A DNA stretch of 45,070 nt. Origin: Mycolicibacterium pyrenivorans. Lineage in GTDB: Bacteria > Actinomycetota > Actinomycetes > Mycobacteriales > Mycobacteriaceae. Each line of letters starts with the position of its first letter. Position 1 is the stretch's first letter. Of this stretch, positions 15,791 through 24,509 are shown piece by piece. The stretch lies in contig NZ_JACKSH010000206.1 of the NCBI RefSeq assembly GCF_025821625.1, forward strand, positions 1 to 45,070, read 5' to 3'. A program made the position numbers and the translations under genes. The notes beneath the pieces are model-generated. The model had not been told where the DNA came from and ran no database searches. It saw only the letters and a list, made by a program, of their open reading frames with translations.

Positions 15791-17026
15791 TCAGCCTGCC
15801 GGCGCCCTGCGCGCGAACTCAGGTGCGCGTTCTGGGCGGACCCCGACACCGACCAGGTAACCGGGGATCACCGCAAGCCACGGCACCCGTTCGACCAACC
15901 GGATAAGGGCCGGCGGCGGGCCCGCCCCGTCGCCGCCGGCCAGGATCGGCCGGAGCAGCCGCTTGTCGATCAGCCTTTGGAGCGCCTGCGTCACCGCAGT
16001 CGGCACGATGCGGCGCCGCCGCACCGCGGCCAGGTCGCGGTCGGTCACCCTGCCGCGGAGAAGGGGCTCGGCGAGCAGTCGGGCGGTCGCCACGCCGTCC
16101 TGGACGGCCACGTTGATGCCGACCCCGCCCGCGGGCGACATGGCGTGGGCGGCGTCGCCGATGCACAACACACCGTCGCTGTGCCAGCGGCGCAACCGAT
16201 TCATGTGCACGTCGAGGTGTTTGACGTCGTCGAGGGTGGTGATCGTGGTGGCGGTGTCACCGGCCTCGGGGAACAGTTCGAGGACATCGGCGTGGAATCC
16301 GTCGAGGCCGCGCGCCCGCAGTCGGGCATCCGTTCCCTTCGGGATGAGCAGCGCGATCTGCAGATAACCCTCGCGGGGGATGACGATCATCGCCTTGCCC
16401 GGGGCGATCCGCGGGAACAGGGTGTAGTCCTGGTCGCCTTCTCGCCGCGGTAACCGGAACCACCACGCGTCGAAGCTGACCGGCCATTCGCGGACCTGCA
16501 GCCCGGCCTCACGACGGACCACCGACCAGCGCCCGTCGCACCCCACGGTCAGGTCGGCGCGCAGTTCGCCCGGGCCGTCTGCGTCCTGGTACCGGACGCC
16601 GGAAACCCGGCCTCCCTCCCGCACCAGGCCGGTGACCTCCGTGCTCGTTCGCAGCGTGAAAGTGGGCTCGGCCTCGGCGGCCTCGGCCAGCAGATTGAGC
16701 AGATCCCACTGCGGAACCATCGCGATGTACGGATGAGGCATACGGAGGCGCTCGAAGTCGACCACCGTCACCGAGTGCCCTGGCCGGACCTCGAAGGTGC
16801 CCTTCTTGAGCTTGCTGTGGGGTACCGCGGCGAACTTCGGCCACAACCCGAGCTCGTCGATGAGCCGCAGCGTGGTGGGATGCACGGTGTCGCCGCGGAA
16901 GTCGCGCAGGAAATCGGCGTGCTTCTCCAGGACGGTGACGTGGACGCCGGCGCGGGCCAGCAGCAGTCCGAGCACCATCCCGGCCGGCCCGCCGCCGGCG
17001 ACGGCGCAGGTGGTCTTCTCGCTCAC
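15791..17026 (-). CDS. FAD-dependent oxidoreductase (class A hydroxylase type)
   Basis: A 411-residue flavoprotein of the p-hydroxybenzoate hydroxylase/PheA-TfdB type. It has the N-terminal dinucleotide motif CAVAGGGPAGMVLGLLLARAG, the ribose-binding TVLEKHADFLRDFRGDTVH, the DG motif TVGCDGRWSVVRREAGL and the GD motif LCIGDAAHAMSPAGGVGINV. Members hydroxylate aromatic or related substrates with NAD(P)H and O2, or oxidise isoprenoid rings. The substrate cannot be told. A GTG at 17026 is chosen since VSEKTTCAVAGGG is the usual opening; a GTG 9 bases upstream is also in frame. It diverges from the nitronate monooxygenase gene across 66 bases. Confidence 0.85.
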   Translation of the reverse strand: MSEKTTCAVAGGGPAGMVLGLLLARAGVHVTVLEKHADFLRDFRGDTVHPTTLRLIDELGLWPKFAAVPHSKLKKGTFEVRPGHSVTVVDFERLRMPHPYIAMVPQWDLLNLLAEAAEAEPTFTLRTSTEVTGLVREGGRVSGVRYQDADGPGELRADLTVGCDGRWSVVRREAGLQVREWPVSFDAWWFRLPRREGDQDYTLFPRIAPGKAMIVIPREGYLQIALLIPKGTDARLRARGLDGFHADVLELFPEAGDTATTITTLDDVKHLDVHMNRLRRWHSDGVLCIGDAAHAMSPAGGVGINVAVQDGVATARLLAEPLLRGRVTDRDLAAVRRRRIVPTAVTQALQRLIDKRLLRPILAGGDGAGPPPALIRLVERVPWLAVIPGYLVGVGVRPERAPEFARRAPAG

Positions 17027-17092
17027 GCCGCACACGCTAGCCCCGGCCTGCGTTTTTGGGGTGCGAACGAGTTCTTGGGGTAGGACGAGTAG

Positions 17093-18049
17093 GTGACCGG
17101 ATTGTCCACGGAATGGTCCCGCTCGATGGGCCTGGAGGCGCCGATCGTCAATGCGCCGATGGGTGGCGTGGCCGGGGGCGCGCTCGCGGCGGCGGTGTCC
17201 CGTGCCGGTGGCCTCGGCATGGTGGGGATGGGCAGCGCCGGGTCACCGGAGCAACTCGAGGCAGAGCTTCGTCACCTGTCCGGGCTTGACCGCCCCTTCG
17301 GCATCGGCCTGGTGGACTGGGTGGTGTCGCAGAAGCCACGGCTCCTCGATGTGGCGCTGGCTGCCCGGCCGGCGCTGCTGGCCGTCAGCTTCGGGGACAA
17401 CTCGACCTGGGTTCGGCGAGCGCATGACAGCGGGGTTCTCGCGGCCGCCCAGGTGGCGGACCTTCGGTCGGCGCACCAGGCGGTGGCGGCCGGGATCGAT
17501 GTGGTGATCGCCCGTGGAGCCGAGGGCGGCGGGCACGGCGAGCCGCGTGTCAGCACCTTGCCGTTGCTCGCGGAGGTCCTCGACGAACTGCCGGTGCCCG
17601 TGCTCGCCGCCGGGGGGATCTCGTCGGGACGCGCGCTGGCCGCGGTCCTGGCGGCCGGTGCATCGGGTGCGTGGATCGGCACTGCCTTCATGGCATGCAC
17701 TGAAGGGTCGGCATCCGAGCCGTCGCGCCGTGCGCTGCTCGGCGCCCGGGACACCGACACCGTGACCACGCGGGCATTCGACGTCGCTCTGGGATACGCG
17801 TGGCCGGAGCAGCTTCCGGAACGGGTGCTGCGCAATGAGTTCGGAGATCAGTGGACGGGTCGAGAGGAGGCGCTGGCCGCCGCCGACGAGGCCCGTGCAG
17901 AACTGGCCGCGGCGATCATCGCCGATGACCACCGACTGGCGCCGGTCAATGCGGGACAGGGAGTCGGCCGGCTGAGGAGTGTGCGTTCTGCGGCCGACGT
18001 CATCGCCGAGATGTGCGGTGATGCCCGGCGGCTGCTCGACCGCTGGTGA
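17093..18049 (+). CDS. Nitronate monooxygenase / 2-nitropropane dioxygenase family
   Basis: A 318-residue FMN-binding TIM-barrel protein. The opening APIVNAPMGGVAGGALAAAVSRAGGLGMVG, the middle GIDVVIARGAEGGGHGE with the family's catalytic-type His, and PVLAAGGISSGRALAAVLAAGASGAWIGTAFMA (FMN phosphate site) define the family. It oxidises nitronates or may act as a general FMN-dependent oxidoreductase; FabK-like enoyl reductases share the fold. The GTG start follows a short leader in the divergent region. It ends 10 bases before the stop of sodC on the other strand. No operon partner. Confidence 0.87.
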   Translation: MTGLSTEWSRSMGLEAPIVNAPMGGVAGGALAAAVSRAGGLGMVGMGSAGSPEQLEAELRHLSGLDRPFGIGLVDWVVSQKPRLLDVALAARPALLAVSFGDNSTWVRRAHDSGVLAAAQVADLRSAHQAVAAGIDVVIARGAEGGGHGEPRVSTLPLLAEVLDELPVPVLAAGGISSGRALAAVLAAGASGAWIGTAFMACTEGSASEPSRRALLGARDTDTVTTRAFDVALGYAWPEQLPERVLRNEFGDQWTGREEALAAADEARAELAAAIIADDHRLAPVNAGQGVGRLRSVRSAADVIAEMCGDARRLLDRW

Positions 18050-18059
18050 CGACCCTGAC

Positions 18060-18956
18060 CTACGGGTTGCCCGGCCCCGGCACGTTGGGGATGTTCGGCA
18101 CGTCGGGGATCTCCGGGATCGCCGGAGGGCTGGGAACCTGCGGCGGCGGAGAGGTCGTCGTGGTGGGAGTCACGGTGACGGTCTCGGTGTCGGTGGGCGC
18201 CGGCGGCGGCACCACCACGGTCGTCTCGGTCTCGGTGGTCACTGATGTGGTGGCCGTCGTCGTCGTGGTGGTTGTCGTCGTCGTCGTGGTGGTGGTCGTG
18301 GTCTCCGCCGCAGGGTCGATGATGACGCCGCACGCCACGCGGCCACCCGAGTCGCCGGTGGCGAGCGTTTCCTGATCGGGCCCTGGTGCGCCGTTCTGGG
18401 TGTAGCGCGGCGGGATGTTCGCGAAGTTGTCCGGCCCCTCGTGAATCATCAGTGCCGTCTTCTCACCGGCCAGCAGGTCGTCCGCGGTGAACCTGTCGGT
18501 GACGGTCACCAGCCTCGCGGACCCGTCGGAGCGCACATCCAGCGAGGTCAGGTCACCGCTGGCGGGATGGCCACTCTGTCCGGGGGCCTGGAAGTGCCCG
18601 CCAGCGGAGTTGAAATCGCCTCGCGCCCCGCCGCCCGGAGCCTCGGAGTCGGGCTCACACTTGCCGACCGAGTGGATGTGCATGCCGTGGAATCCGGGAG
18701 ACAGGATGCCGGGGGCCACGGTTTCCACCGTCACGGTCGCGAAACCGTCGGCGAAATCGAACGTCGCGTCGGCGACCGGGGTGCCGTCGGCGGTGGCCAG
18801 TTGCGCGGTCAGCCGTTCGGTGCCCGGCGGCGGACCGCCCGGCTCGCTGGTGGTCGGCGAGGTGGTGTCCTCGCCGGCGGAGTCCTCGGAGCCGCAGGCG
18901 GCCAGGAGGAGCGCGGGGGTGGCGATGAGCACGGCGACGTTGACGGGCTTGACCAT
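18060..18956 (-). CDS. sodC: Cu,Zn-type superoxide dismutase lipoprotein with Thr/Pro tail
   Basis: A 298-residue lipoprotein. The lipobox is LLLAACGS with the acylated Cys at 21. The SOD domain spans about 47-213: copper ligands are His93 and His95 (in GFHGMHIH), His121 (GGH) and His172 (ALMIHEG); Cys100 and Cys209 should form the conserved disulfide and RVACGV has the active-site Arg. The zinc region (HFQAPGQSGHPASGDL) is poor in His, as in M. tuberculosis SodC. It removes superoxide outside the membrane. Unusual is the tail from residue 217: 16 consecutive Thr, Val/Thr-Glu repeats and a Pro-rich end (PEIPDVPNIPNVPGPGNP). The SodC proteins I recall stop shortly after RVACGVI. The ATG at 18956 is set by the signal peptide. 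Confidence 0.92.
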   Translation of the reverse strand: MVKPVNVAVLIATPALLLAACGSEDSAGEDTTSPTTSEPGGPPPGTERLTAQLATADGTPVADATFDFADGFATVTVETVAPGILSPGFHGMHIHSVGKCEPDSEAPGGGARGDFNSAGGHFQAPGQSGHPASGDLTSLDVRSDGSARLVTVTDRFTADDLLAGEKTALMIHEGPDNFANIPPRYTQNGAPGPDQETLATGDSGGRVACGVIIDPAAETTTTTTTTTTTTTTTTATTSVTTETETTVVVPPPAPTDTETVTVTPTTTTSPPPQVPSPPAIPEIPDVPNIPNVPGPGNP

Positions 18957-19026
18957 GTCTCCAAGGTAGAGGGTGAGCCGCGCGCTGTCGGGCGGTTGGA
19001 TGAGAACGCCGAATTTGCTGGCGGGA

Positions 19027-19791
19027 TCAGCGGGCGGTCGCGGCCGTTGTTTCTGCGTGGCGCGCGACCCACTTCCGGCCCGCCTTGGCGGCTCGGGCGA
19101 GCGCGCCGAACTCGCCGAAGAAGGCCGCGACCGCACCGACGGCCGGGAGCATGCTCAGGTACCTGAAGGGCGCGCGGGGATGCGGGCGTTTGGCGAGTTC
19201 GTCGCCGACCGCGTCGAGCAGTCCGATCAGCTGCCACAGGGCCTTCGCGACGCCCTTCGGGGTGCGCGGGATCGGTTCGGTGGGCAGGTCGGCATCGACG
19301 TCGACTCCGTCCCCGGCGTCGGTGAGGTCCCGGTGACAGAGCACTGCGGCCAGCATGCGGACCTGCAGCCGATGGTCGGACACCCCCAGTTCGCGCGCCA
19401 CCGCGCACAGCACGATGGCCTGGCTGGCGAACCCGAGGAGATCCTGGATCGGCAGCCGGCGGCCCACGACGCCGAGCACGCCGGGGAACGCCACCGCCAC
19501 GGTGTTGAACGCGCCGACACGCCACACCCACCAGTCGATCCGGTCGTCGACGCTCATCTCGCCCCACGCCGTCGTGCCCGGCACGTCGGCGGCGTTGAGC
19601 ACCCGGGCGATCCAGTCGGCGACGTTGTCGAGCGGGCCGTCGTCGGTGTCGGCCCGCCGCTGCTTCAGACCCAGAGGATTCGTTCCCCACAGCACGTCGA
19701 GAAGAGGGTTGATGATCCCGACGGCACGGCGCAGTGTGGTCTCGACGTCGGTGTCGGCGATCGACACGTCGGGTGTCGGCAGCAGGTTCAC
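19027..19791 (-). CDS. Conserved hypothetical protein, 254 aa
   Basis: I do not recognise a characterised family. From GTG 19791 the protein reads VNLLPTPDVSIADTDVETTLRR, then a helix-rich middle with WVWRVGAFNTVAVAFPGVLGVVG and FASQAIVLCAVARELGVSD, and a C-terminal part with PFRYLSMLPAVGAVAAFFGEF followed by a basic end (AAKAGRKWVARHAE). Two or three amphipathic or hydrophobic segments suggest membrane association. The pattern of a helical domain with hydrophobic hairpins has some resemblance to EcsC-type proteins, which is only a guess. It lies between sodC (70 bases away) and the hydrolase-lipocalin gene (82 bases), all on the minus strand, so co-transcription is possible. Confidence 0.65.
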   Translation of the reverse strand: MNLLPTPDVSIADTDVETTLRRAVGIINPLLDVLWGTNPLGLKQRRADTDDGPLDNVADWIARVLNAADVPGTTAWGEMSVDDRIDWWVWRVGAFNTVAVAFPGVLGVVGRRLPIQDLLGFASQAIVLCAVARELGVSDHRLQVRMLAAVLCHRDLTDAGDGVDVDADLPTEPIPRTPKGVAKALWQLIGLLDAVGDELAKRPHPRAPFRYLSMLPAVGAVAAFFGEFGALARAAKAGRKWVARHAETTAATAR

Positions 19792-19873
19792 CGTCTCATC
19801 ATGTCCAGTCCGTCCACTTCTCAAACGGCGACGAATACCGGCAGGGATGTCCGGGGAATGCTGCTGGTCGCGC

Positions 19874-21772
19874 TTACACCGAGACCGTGGCCGGAGCCGC
19901 CGCCGGCTGGCGGGTCGGGGTGATCCGTCCCTTGACGCCCTTGACCGAAGCGCGGTCCAGCAACTCCTGGTAGAGAGCGTCGGAGACGGTGCGGGTCCGG
20001 CTGAGCAGGAAGCCGCTGAGGCCGGTCGAGTCGCTGACGACGGCCCACTGATAGTCGGGGTCGAGGTCGACGATCCAGTAGTTGCCGGGAGGGTTGGCCG
20101 ACGGCGTGCCGAAGAACCTGACGTTGAGCTTGTTGTTTTTGGAGTCGACGGGCAGCGCGGCGCCGACGATGCTCGACTCCGGGCCGTTGTCGAAGAAGTA
20201 GTTGCCCGAGTTCTCCACCTTGATCGAGCCATCGGGATTGAGGCTGTACACCGCCGTGGTGTTCACCAGACCGATCGAGAAGAACTGCTTGACGCTGCCC
20301 ACCTCGTACCAGGTGCCCAGGTAGCTGTCGAGGTCGACGACCGGCGGGGGACCGAGCACGACCGCGGCGGTGTCGCCCATGACGATGTACTGATCAGGGG
20401 CTCCGTAGATGCCGTTGCCGTCGGTCGGGCCCAGGCCCTGGTACAGGTCGTTGATCCAGCCGGTGGCCAACGTGTAGACGGCCGCGGTGTTGCCGGGCGG
20501 GGAGAATTTTGTCACCAACTGGGCGAACAAGTCGATGATGGGGTTGCCGCCCAGCAGTGAGTCGGCATGCGAGCCGTTGGCGAGGGTCGCACCGACGAAC
20601 TCGCCAGGGCGGGCGGTCACCAACTCGTCGGTGGTCGCCCCGAAGAAGTTCCACAACTGCGGCGGCGCCGCGACTTGATAGACCGGGATGTAGGGGTCGT
20701 CCAGGCTCTGCAGGGCCTGCGGCACGACGCCGCTGAACGAGAACCCGTCGAACATGACGACCCCCCGCAGGCTGCCGACGTTGACGGGGTCGGCCGCGTA
20801 GTAGCCGCCGACGGCCGTGGCGAAGCCACCACCCGCCGATTGACCGGACAGGATGAAGTCCTGCGGCAGCGTCCCCAGATAGCCTGCCGCGTTCGCGCTG
20901 GCGTTCAGCGACGCCCGGTCCCCGAGGAACATGGTGGCGACGGCCTGTTGCATCGGTACGCCGTTGAGCCAGCAGCCGGAACAGCGCCACGGAAACGACG
21001 GCACGTTGGGTGCCACGACGACGCTGTTGGTCTGCTGCGACAGGTTCGTGGCCAGCGCGGAGACGAAGGACTTCCTGTTGAGGAAGCCGTGCTGCAGCCA
21101 GATGACGCCGGTGGCCGACACCGAACCGTCCGCCTGGGTCGGTGAGTACCAGTCGGCGCGCGTCGTGAAACCGTTGCTACCCAACGGAATAGTCAGGCGG
21201 GCGTGGCCGGTCTTGACGCCGGTCACCGTGGCGGCGCCGGCCGCGCTCGACACGGCTCGGGCCGAGGTCGTCTCGGTCTCCGGCGCCGGTGAGGTGGTCG
21301 ACTCGGTGGGGACCGTCGAGTCGACCGCTGTGGTCGCCGAGCCGAGCGGTTCGTCGGTGGAGGGGTCAGAACCTTCCGGCGCCTCATCGGTTGTCTCGTC
21401 GGTGGACGGGTCGACCGCCGCACTGTCGTCTGCGGTGGCTTCGCGTTCCGCTGTGGTCACCCTGCTGGGCCCGGCGCGCGAGGTCCGAGGCTCGGATTCG
21501 GCAGCGTCTGGCGTTTCCGCGTCCGAGTCCTCGGTGGATGACGGAACGGTCGCCGGATCCGTCGAGGTGTCTGCTCTCTCGTCCGGACCGGCGGCCCGTG
21601 TCGAGGCTTCTCGAGGGGTGCGGGACGAGTCGTCATCTGCGGACCGACTGGTCGACGCCGCGCTTTCGGAGGAGTCGGTGTCGGCCGCAGCGACACCATG
21701 ACCGGCGCCGAGCGCGATGCACGCACCCGCGCCCATGGCTCCTAACCAGTACAGCAAACGGGCCGACGTCAT
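19874..21772 (-). CDS. Exported alpha/beta hydrolase-lipocalin fusion
   Basis: A 632-residue exported protein in four parts. Residues 1-30 are a signal peptide ending in HGVAAA. Residues 31-175 are low-complexity, rich in Ser, Thr, Glu and Asp, like a wall-spanning linker. Residues 185-470 are an alpha/beta hydrolase: GVIWLQHGFLNRKSF (oxyanion region), nucleophile elbow GQSAGGG with Ser about 312, a CSGC pair near 266 and a candidate His in ANGSHADSLLGG. Residues 478-615 are a bacterial Blc-type lipocalin: LDSYLGTWYEVGSVKQFF, TAVYSLNPDGSIKVENSG, and WIVDLDPDYQWAVVSD. It may bind a lipid or hydrophobic ester and hydrolyse it outside the membrane. Single-domain versions of each are common; the fusion is unusual to me. 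Confidence 0.85.
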   Translation of the reverse strand: MTSARLLYWLGAMGAGACIALGAGHGVAAADTDSSESAASTSRSADDDSSRTPREASTRAAGPDERADTSTDPATVPSSTEDSDAETPDAAESEPRTSRAGPSRVTTAEREATADDSAAVDPSTDETTDEAPEGSDPSTDEPLGSATTAVDSTVPTESTTSPAPETETTSARAVSSAAGAATVTGVKTGHARLTIPLGSNGFTTRADWYSPTQADGSVSATGVIWLQHGFLNRKSFVSALATNLSQQTNSVVVAPNVPSFPWRCSGCWLNGVPMQQAVATMFLGDRASLNASANAAGYLGTLPQDFILSGQSAGGGFATAVGGYYAADPVNVGSLRGVVMFDGFSFSGVVPQALQSLDDPYIPVYQVAAPPQLWNFFGATTDELVTARPGEFVGATLANGSHADSLLGGNPIIDLFAQLVTKFSPPGNTAAVYTLATGWINDLYQGLGPTDGNGIYGAPDQYIVMGDTAAVVLGPPPVVDLDSYLGTWYEVGSVKQFFSIGLVNTTAVYSLNPDGSIKVENSGNYFFDNGPESSIVGAALPVDSKNNKLNVRFFGTPSANPPGNYWIVDLDPDYQWAVVSDSTGLSGFLLSRTRTVSDALYQELLDRASVKGVKGRITPTRQPAAAPATVSV

Positions 21773-21813
21773 GGCCGGACTGTAACCGCGGACCCCAGGG
21801 CTCGGAAGATCAT

Positions 21814-21827
21814 TGACGCCAACGTCA
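21814..21827. promoter_or_regulatory. TGACG-N4-CGTCA inverted repeat in divergent promoter region
   Basis: In the 199-base divergent region between the hydrolase-lipocalin gene and the DUF305 gene there is TGACG, CCAA, CGTCA. It lies 41 bases upstream of the minus-strand start and could be an operator. The arms are only 5 bases, so chance is possible. GGAAAGGA at 21958-21965 is the DUF305 gene's ribosome binding site. Confidence 0.25.
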
Positions 21828-21971
21828 GCGTGATGTCACTTCTGTCCCCCGGTGGCCACGTCGTTTACGGACTGCCCTTTACGGAATCTTCACCCGACGA
21901 CTTGGCGAACCATACTCAGCACCCCGAGGCTGGAAGGCGATCGGTGACAGTCGCCAAGGAAAGGACTCTCA

Positions 21972-22649
21972 ATGCAGCACAGTCGGTTGTGTTTCGTCGC
22001 CGCGACCGCGGTGGCCGCGACGCTCACTCTGAGTGCGTGTGGTGGCTCGGGGAACGACCCCCAGACTTCGGCGGCCACGTCGGCAGCGCCGTCATCGGCG
22101 GCGACCGGCAGCGATTCCGCGCAGGATCACAACGACTCGGACGTGATGTTCACTCAGGGGATGATCCCGCATCACCAGCAGGCCATCGAGATGAGCGACA
22201 TGCTGCTGGCCAAGCCGGACATCGCCCCGGACGTGGTGACTCTGGCCAACGACATCAAGGCCGCGCAGTCACCCGAGATCGAACAGATGCAGGGCTGGCT
22301 GGACCAATGGGGCGTCTCCGGCGCCATGCCTCCGGGTGAGATGCCTGCCGACATGCCGGGCCACGACATGCCGGCCCATGAAATGCCAGGCGGAGGTGGC
22401 ATGCCCGCCATGACCGGTCACGGCATGATGTCGCAGGCCGACATGGCGGCGTTGCGGGACGCGCAGGGCACGGAGGCGAGCAGGCTGTACCTCACACACA
22501 TGATCACTCACCACGAGGGCGCAATCATGATGGCGCAACAGGAGACTGACGGCGGGAAGTACCCGCAGGCGCTGGAATTGGCGCGCGCGATCATGGATTC
22601 CCAGCAGAAGGAGATCACCACGATGCGGGAGATGCTGGACGCGATGTGA
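21972..22649 (+). CDS. DUF305 lipoprotein (His/Met-rich, possible copper protein)
   Basis: A 225-residue lipoprotein with lipobox LTLSACGG (acylated Cys about 23). The mature part is a four-helix DUF305 (ferritin-like) domain: VMFTQGMIPHHQQAIEMSDM and YLTHMITHHEGAIMMAQQE are its two diagnostic His/Met segments. Between them is a Met/His/Pro-rich insert with repeats such as MPADMPGHDMPAHEMPGG and MTGHGMMSQADM, well suited to bind copper. DUF305 proteins are often found with copper-handling or two-component genes, as here: the convergent histidine kinase gene overlaps its end by 35 bases. It probably sits on the outer face of the membrane. The metal role is inferred from composition. Confidence 0.88.
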   Translation: MQHSRLCFVAATAVAATLTLSACGGSGNDPQTSAATSAAPSSAATGSDSAQDHNDSDVMFTQGMIPHHQQAIEMSDMLLAKPDIAPDVVTLANDIKAAQSPEIEQMQGWLDQWGVSGAMPPGEMPADMPGHDMPAHEMPGGGGMPAMTGHGMMSQADMAALRDAQGTEASRLYLTHMITHHEGAIMMAQQETDGGKYPQALELARAIMDSQQKEITTMREMLDAM

Positions 22650-23760
22650 GCGGCGCGCGCAACGCGGGGTCCTTCAGCGGCAGGGTGATCGTGAAGACCG
22701 CTCCCGATCCGGGGCCCGGGCTGTGCACGGTGATCGTTCCGTCGTGGGCGTCCATGAGTGCCTTCGCGATGGCCAAACCTATTCCGGCGCCGCCGTGCTC
22801 ACGGTCACGGGCCCCATCGGCGCGGTAGAACCGTTCGAACACGTGCGGCAGATGTTCGGCGGCGATGCCCTCACCGGTGTCGGACACCCGAACCGCGAGT
22901 CGATGATGGTCGACGCCGGCGCTGAGGTCGACGCGACCGCCCGGTGAGGTGTGCCGCAGTGCGTTGTCGAGCAGGTTCGCCAGCACCTGGGCCAACCGCT
23001 GCTCGTCACCCCACACCGAGGGCAGGTCTGCGGTCACATCTGCGCGCAGGGTGACGCCCTTGCTCGCGTAGCGCTCCTGCGCGGCGGCGGCGCAACGTCG
23101 TATCAGGTGGTCGACGTCGATGGCGCTGTGGGCCATCGACGCGGAGCTCTCCTCGGCCTGCGCCAGGGCGGCCACGTCGTCGGCGAACCTGACGAGTCGG
23201 CCGGTCTGGTCGCGCAGCATCGCGGCGGTCTCGGGGGTGAGGGTGCGGACCCCGTCCTCGAGCGCTTCGACGTATGCCTCCAGAACCGTTACCGGCGTGC
23301 GGATTTCGTGTGCGAGGTCGCTGAAGAGCCGACGGCGGGTGGCCTCGACGGACTGCAGACGCGACGCCATCCGGTTGAACGCTCCGGCGAGTGCGTCGAA
23401 GTCGTCACCAAGGTGTGGTGGTGAAACCCGGATGTCGTACCTGCCGTCGGAGACCGCGGTGGCGGCCGAGGCCACTTCCGTGATCGATCGCTGCAACCGG
23501 CGGCTGAGGTACCAGCTGACCGCCAGCGCGGCCAGCGCCGACACCGCGAGCGCGCCGCCGACCGAGATGACGGTGGCGTATCCGTAGGCCTCCTCGGCGT
23601 GCATCGCCTCCAGCGAGTGCATCGGCGCACCCGCTTCCAGCAGATGCTCGCGGAACAGCGGGGGCCCGACGACGGCGGCCACCGCTGAGGTGGTGGCCGC
23701 GCCCGCGGCGAGCACGATGGCCTGTGCCGCGAGCAGTCGCAGACCGATGCCGGGCCTCAT
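22615..23760 (-). CDS. Two-component sensor histidine kinase
   Basis: A 381-residue HisKA-type kinase. Two membrane helices (about residues 8-31 and 62-84) enclose a short extracytoplasmic loop with HLLEAGAPMHSLEAMHAEEAYG. A HAMP domain follows, then the H box LFSDLAHEIRTPVTVLEAYV (phosphorylated His), N box LLDNALRHTSPGG, G1 VSDTGEGI, F box VFERFYRADGA and G2 GGAGIGLAIAK. The His, Met and Glu in the small sensor loop could bind a metal; this is inference. Its ATG overlaps the stop of the response regulator gene in an ATGA, so the two are translated as a pair. The gene ends within the convergent DUF305 gene. Confidence 0.92.
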   Translation of the reverse strand: MRPGIGLRLLAAQAIVLAAGAATTSAVAAVVGPPLFREHLLEAGAPMHSLEAMHAEEAYGYATVISVGGALAVSALAALAVSWYLSRRLQRSITEVASAATAVSDGRYDIRVSPPHLGDDFDALAGAFNRMASRLQSVEATRRRLFSDLAHEIRTPVTVLEAYVEALEDGVRTLTPETAAMLRDQTGRLVRFADDVAALAQAEESSASMAHSAIDVDHLIRRCAAAAQERYASKGVTLRADVTADLPSVWGDEQRLAQVLANLLDNALRHTSPGGRVDLSAGVDHHRLAVRVSDTGEGIAAEHLPHVFERFYRADGARDREHGGAGIGLAIAKALMDAHDGTITVHSPGPGSGAVFTITLPLKDPALRAPLTSRPASPASW

Positions 23761-24509
23761 TGCCCGACCTCCATCCGGTAGCCGACCCCCCGCACGGTGG
23801 TGATGAAGCGGGGCTGGGCGGCGTCATCGCCGAGCTTGCGTCGCAGGTGGCCGATGTGGACGTCGACGAGATGCTCGTTGCCCACCCACGGGCCGTCGCG
23901 CACGATATCGAGGAGTTGACGACGGCTCAGCACGATCCCCGGCCGCGCCGACAGCGCATCGAGAATGTCGAATTCGGTGCGCGTCAACAGAATCGGCTCG
24001 CCGTCGATGGTGACGTCGCGCGCCGCGACGTTGATGCACAGTGGACCGAGGTTGCGTGGCGGCGCGCCTGTCTGTGACGCAGCGTCCGCGGTGTGGTGAA
24101 TGCGCGGGCGCCGCAGCATGGCGCGGATCCGCGCCACGAGCTCGCGCGGGCTGAACGGTTTGGTGATGTAATCGTCGGCACCGACGGTGAGCCCGACGAT
24201 GGTGTCCATCTCGGTGTCGCGGGCGGTCAGCATCACGACGTAGGCGTCGGAGAACGTGCGCAGTTGCCGGCACACCTCGAGGCCGTCGATACCCGGCAAC
24301 CCGAGGTCCAGGATGACGACATCCGGATCGAGTTCCCGAGCGACGGCAAGTGCGTCGGCACCGTTGCTCGCCACGGTGGCCTCGAACTGCTCACGCTCCA
24401 GATAACTGGCCACGACGTCGGCGAGTGCGATCTCGTCGTCCACCACCAGCGCCCGATACCCCCGCACGTGAGCGTTCGGCGATTCCGTCGGTTGTCTCAT
24501 GGCCTTCAT
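23757..24509 (-). CDS. OmpR/PhoB-family response regulator
   Basis: A 250-residue regulator. The receiver domain has the acidic pair VVDDE, the phosphorylated Asp in DVVILDLGLPGIDG, the conserved Thr in VVMLTARD and the Lys in ITKPFSPREL. The C-terminal winged HTH contains LLTRTEFDILDALSARPGIVLSRRQLLD and ends HIGHLRRKLGDD, FITTVRGVGYRM. It pairs with the downstream kinase (4-base overlap). The start is uncertain: ATG 24509 and ATG 24500 are both reasonable, and a start 30 bases further upstream is also in frame. A GTACT-N5-AGTAC repeat at 24553-24567 is a weak candidate for its own operator. Confidence 0.92.
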   Translation of the reverse strand: MKAMRQPTESPNAHVRGYRALVVDDEIALADVVASYLEREQFEATVASNGADALAVARELDPDVVILDLGLPGIDGLEVCRQLRTFSDAYVVMLTARDTEMDTIVGLTVGADDYITKPFSPRELVARIRAMLRRPRIHHTADAASQTGAPPRNLGPLCINVAARDVTIDGEPILLTRTEFDILDALSARPGIVLSRRQLLDIVRDGPWVGNEHLVDVHIGHLRRKLGDDAAQPRFITTVRGVGYRMEVGQ

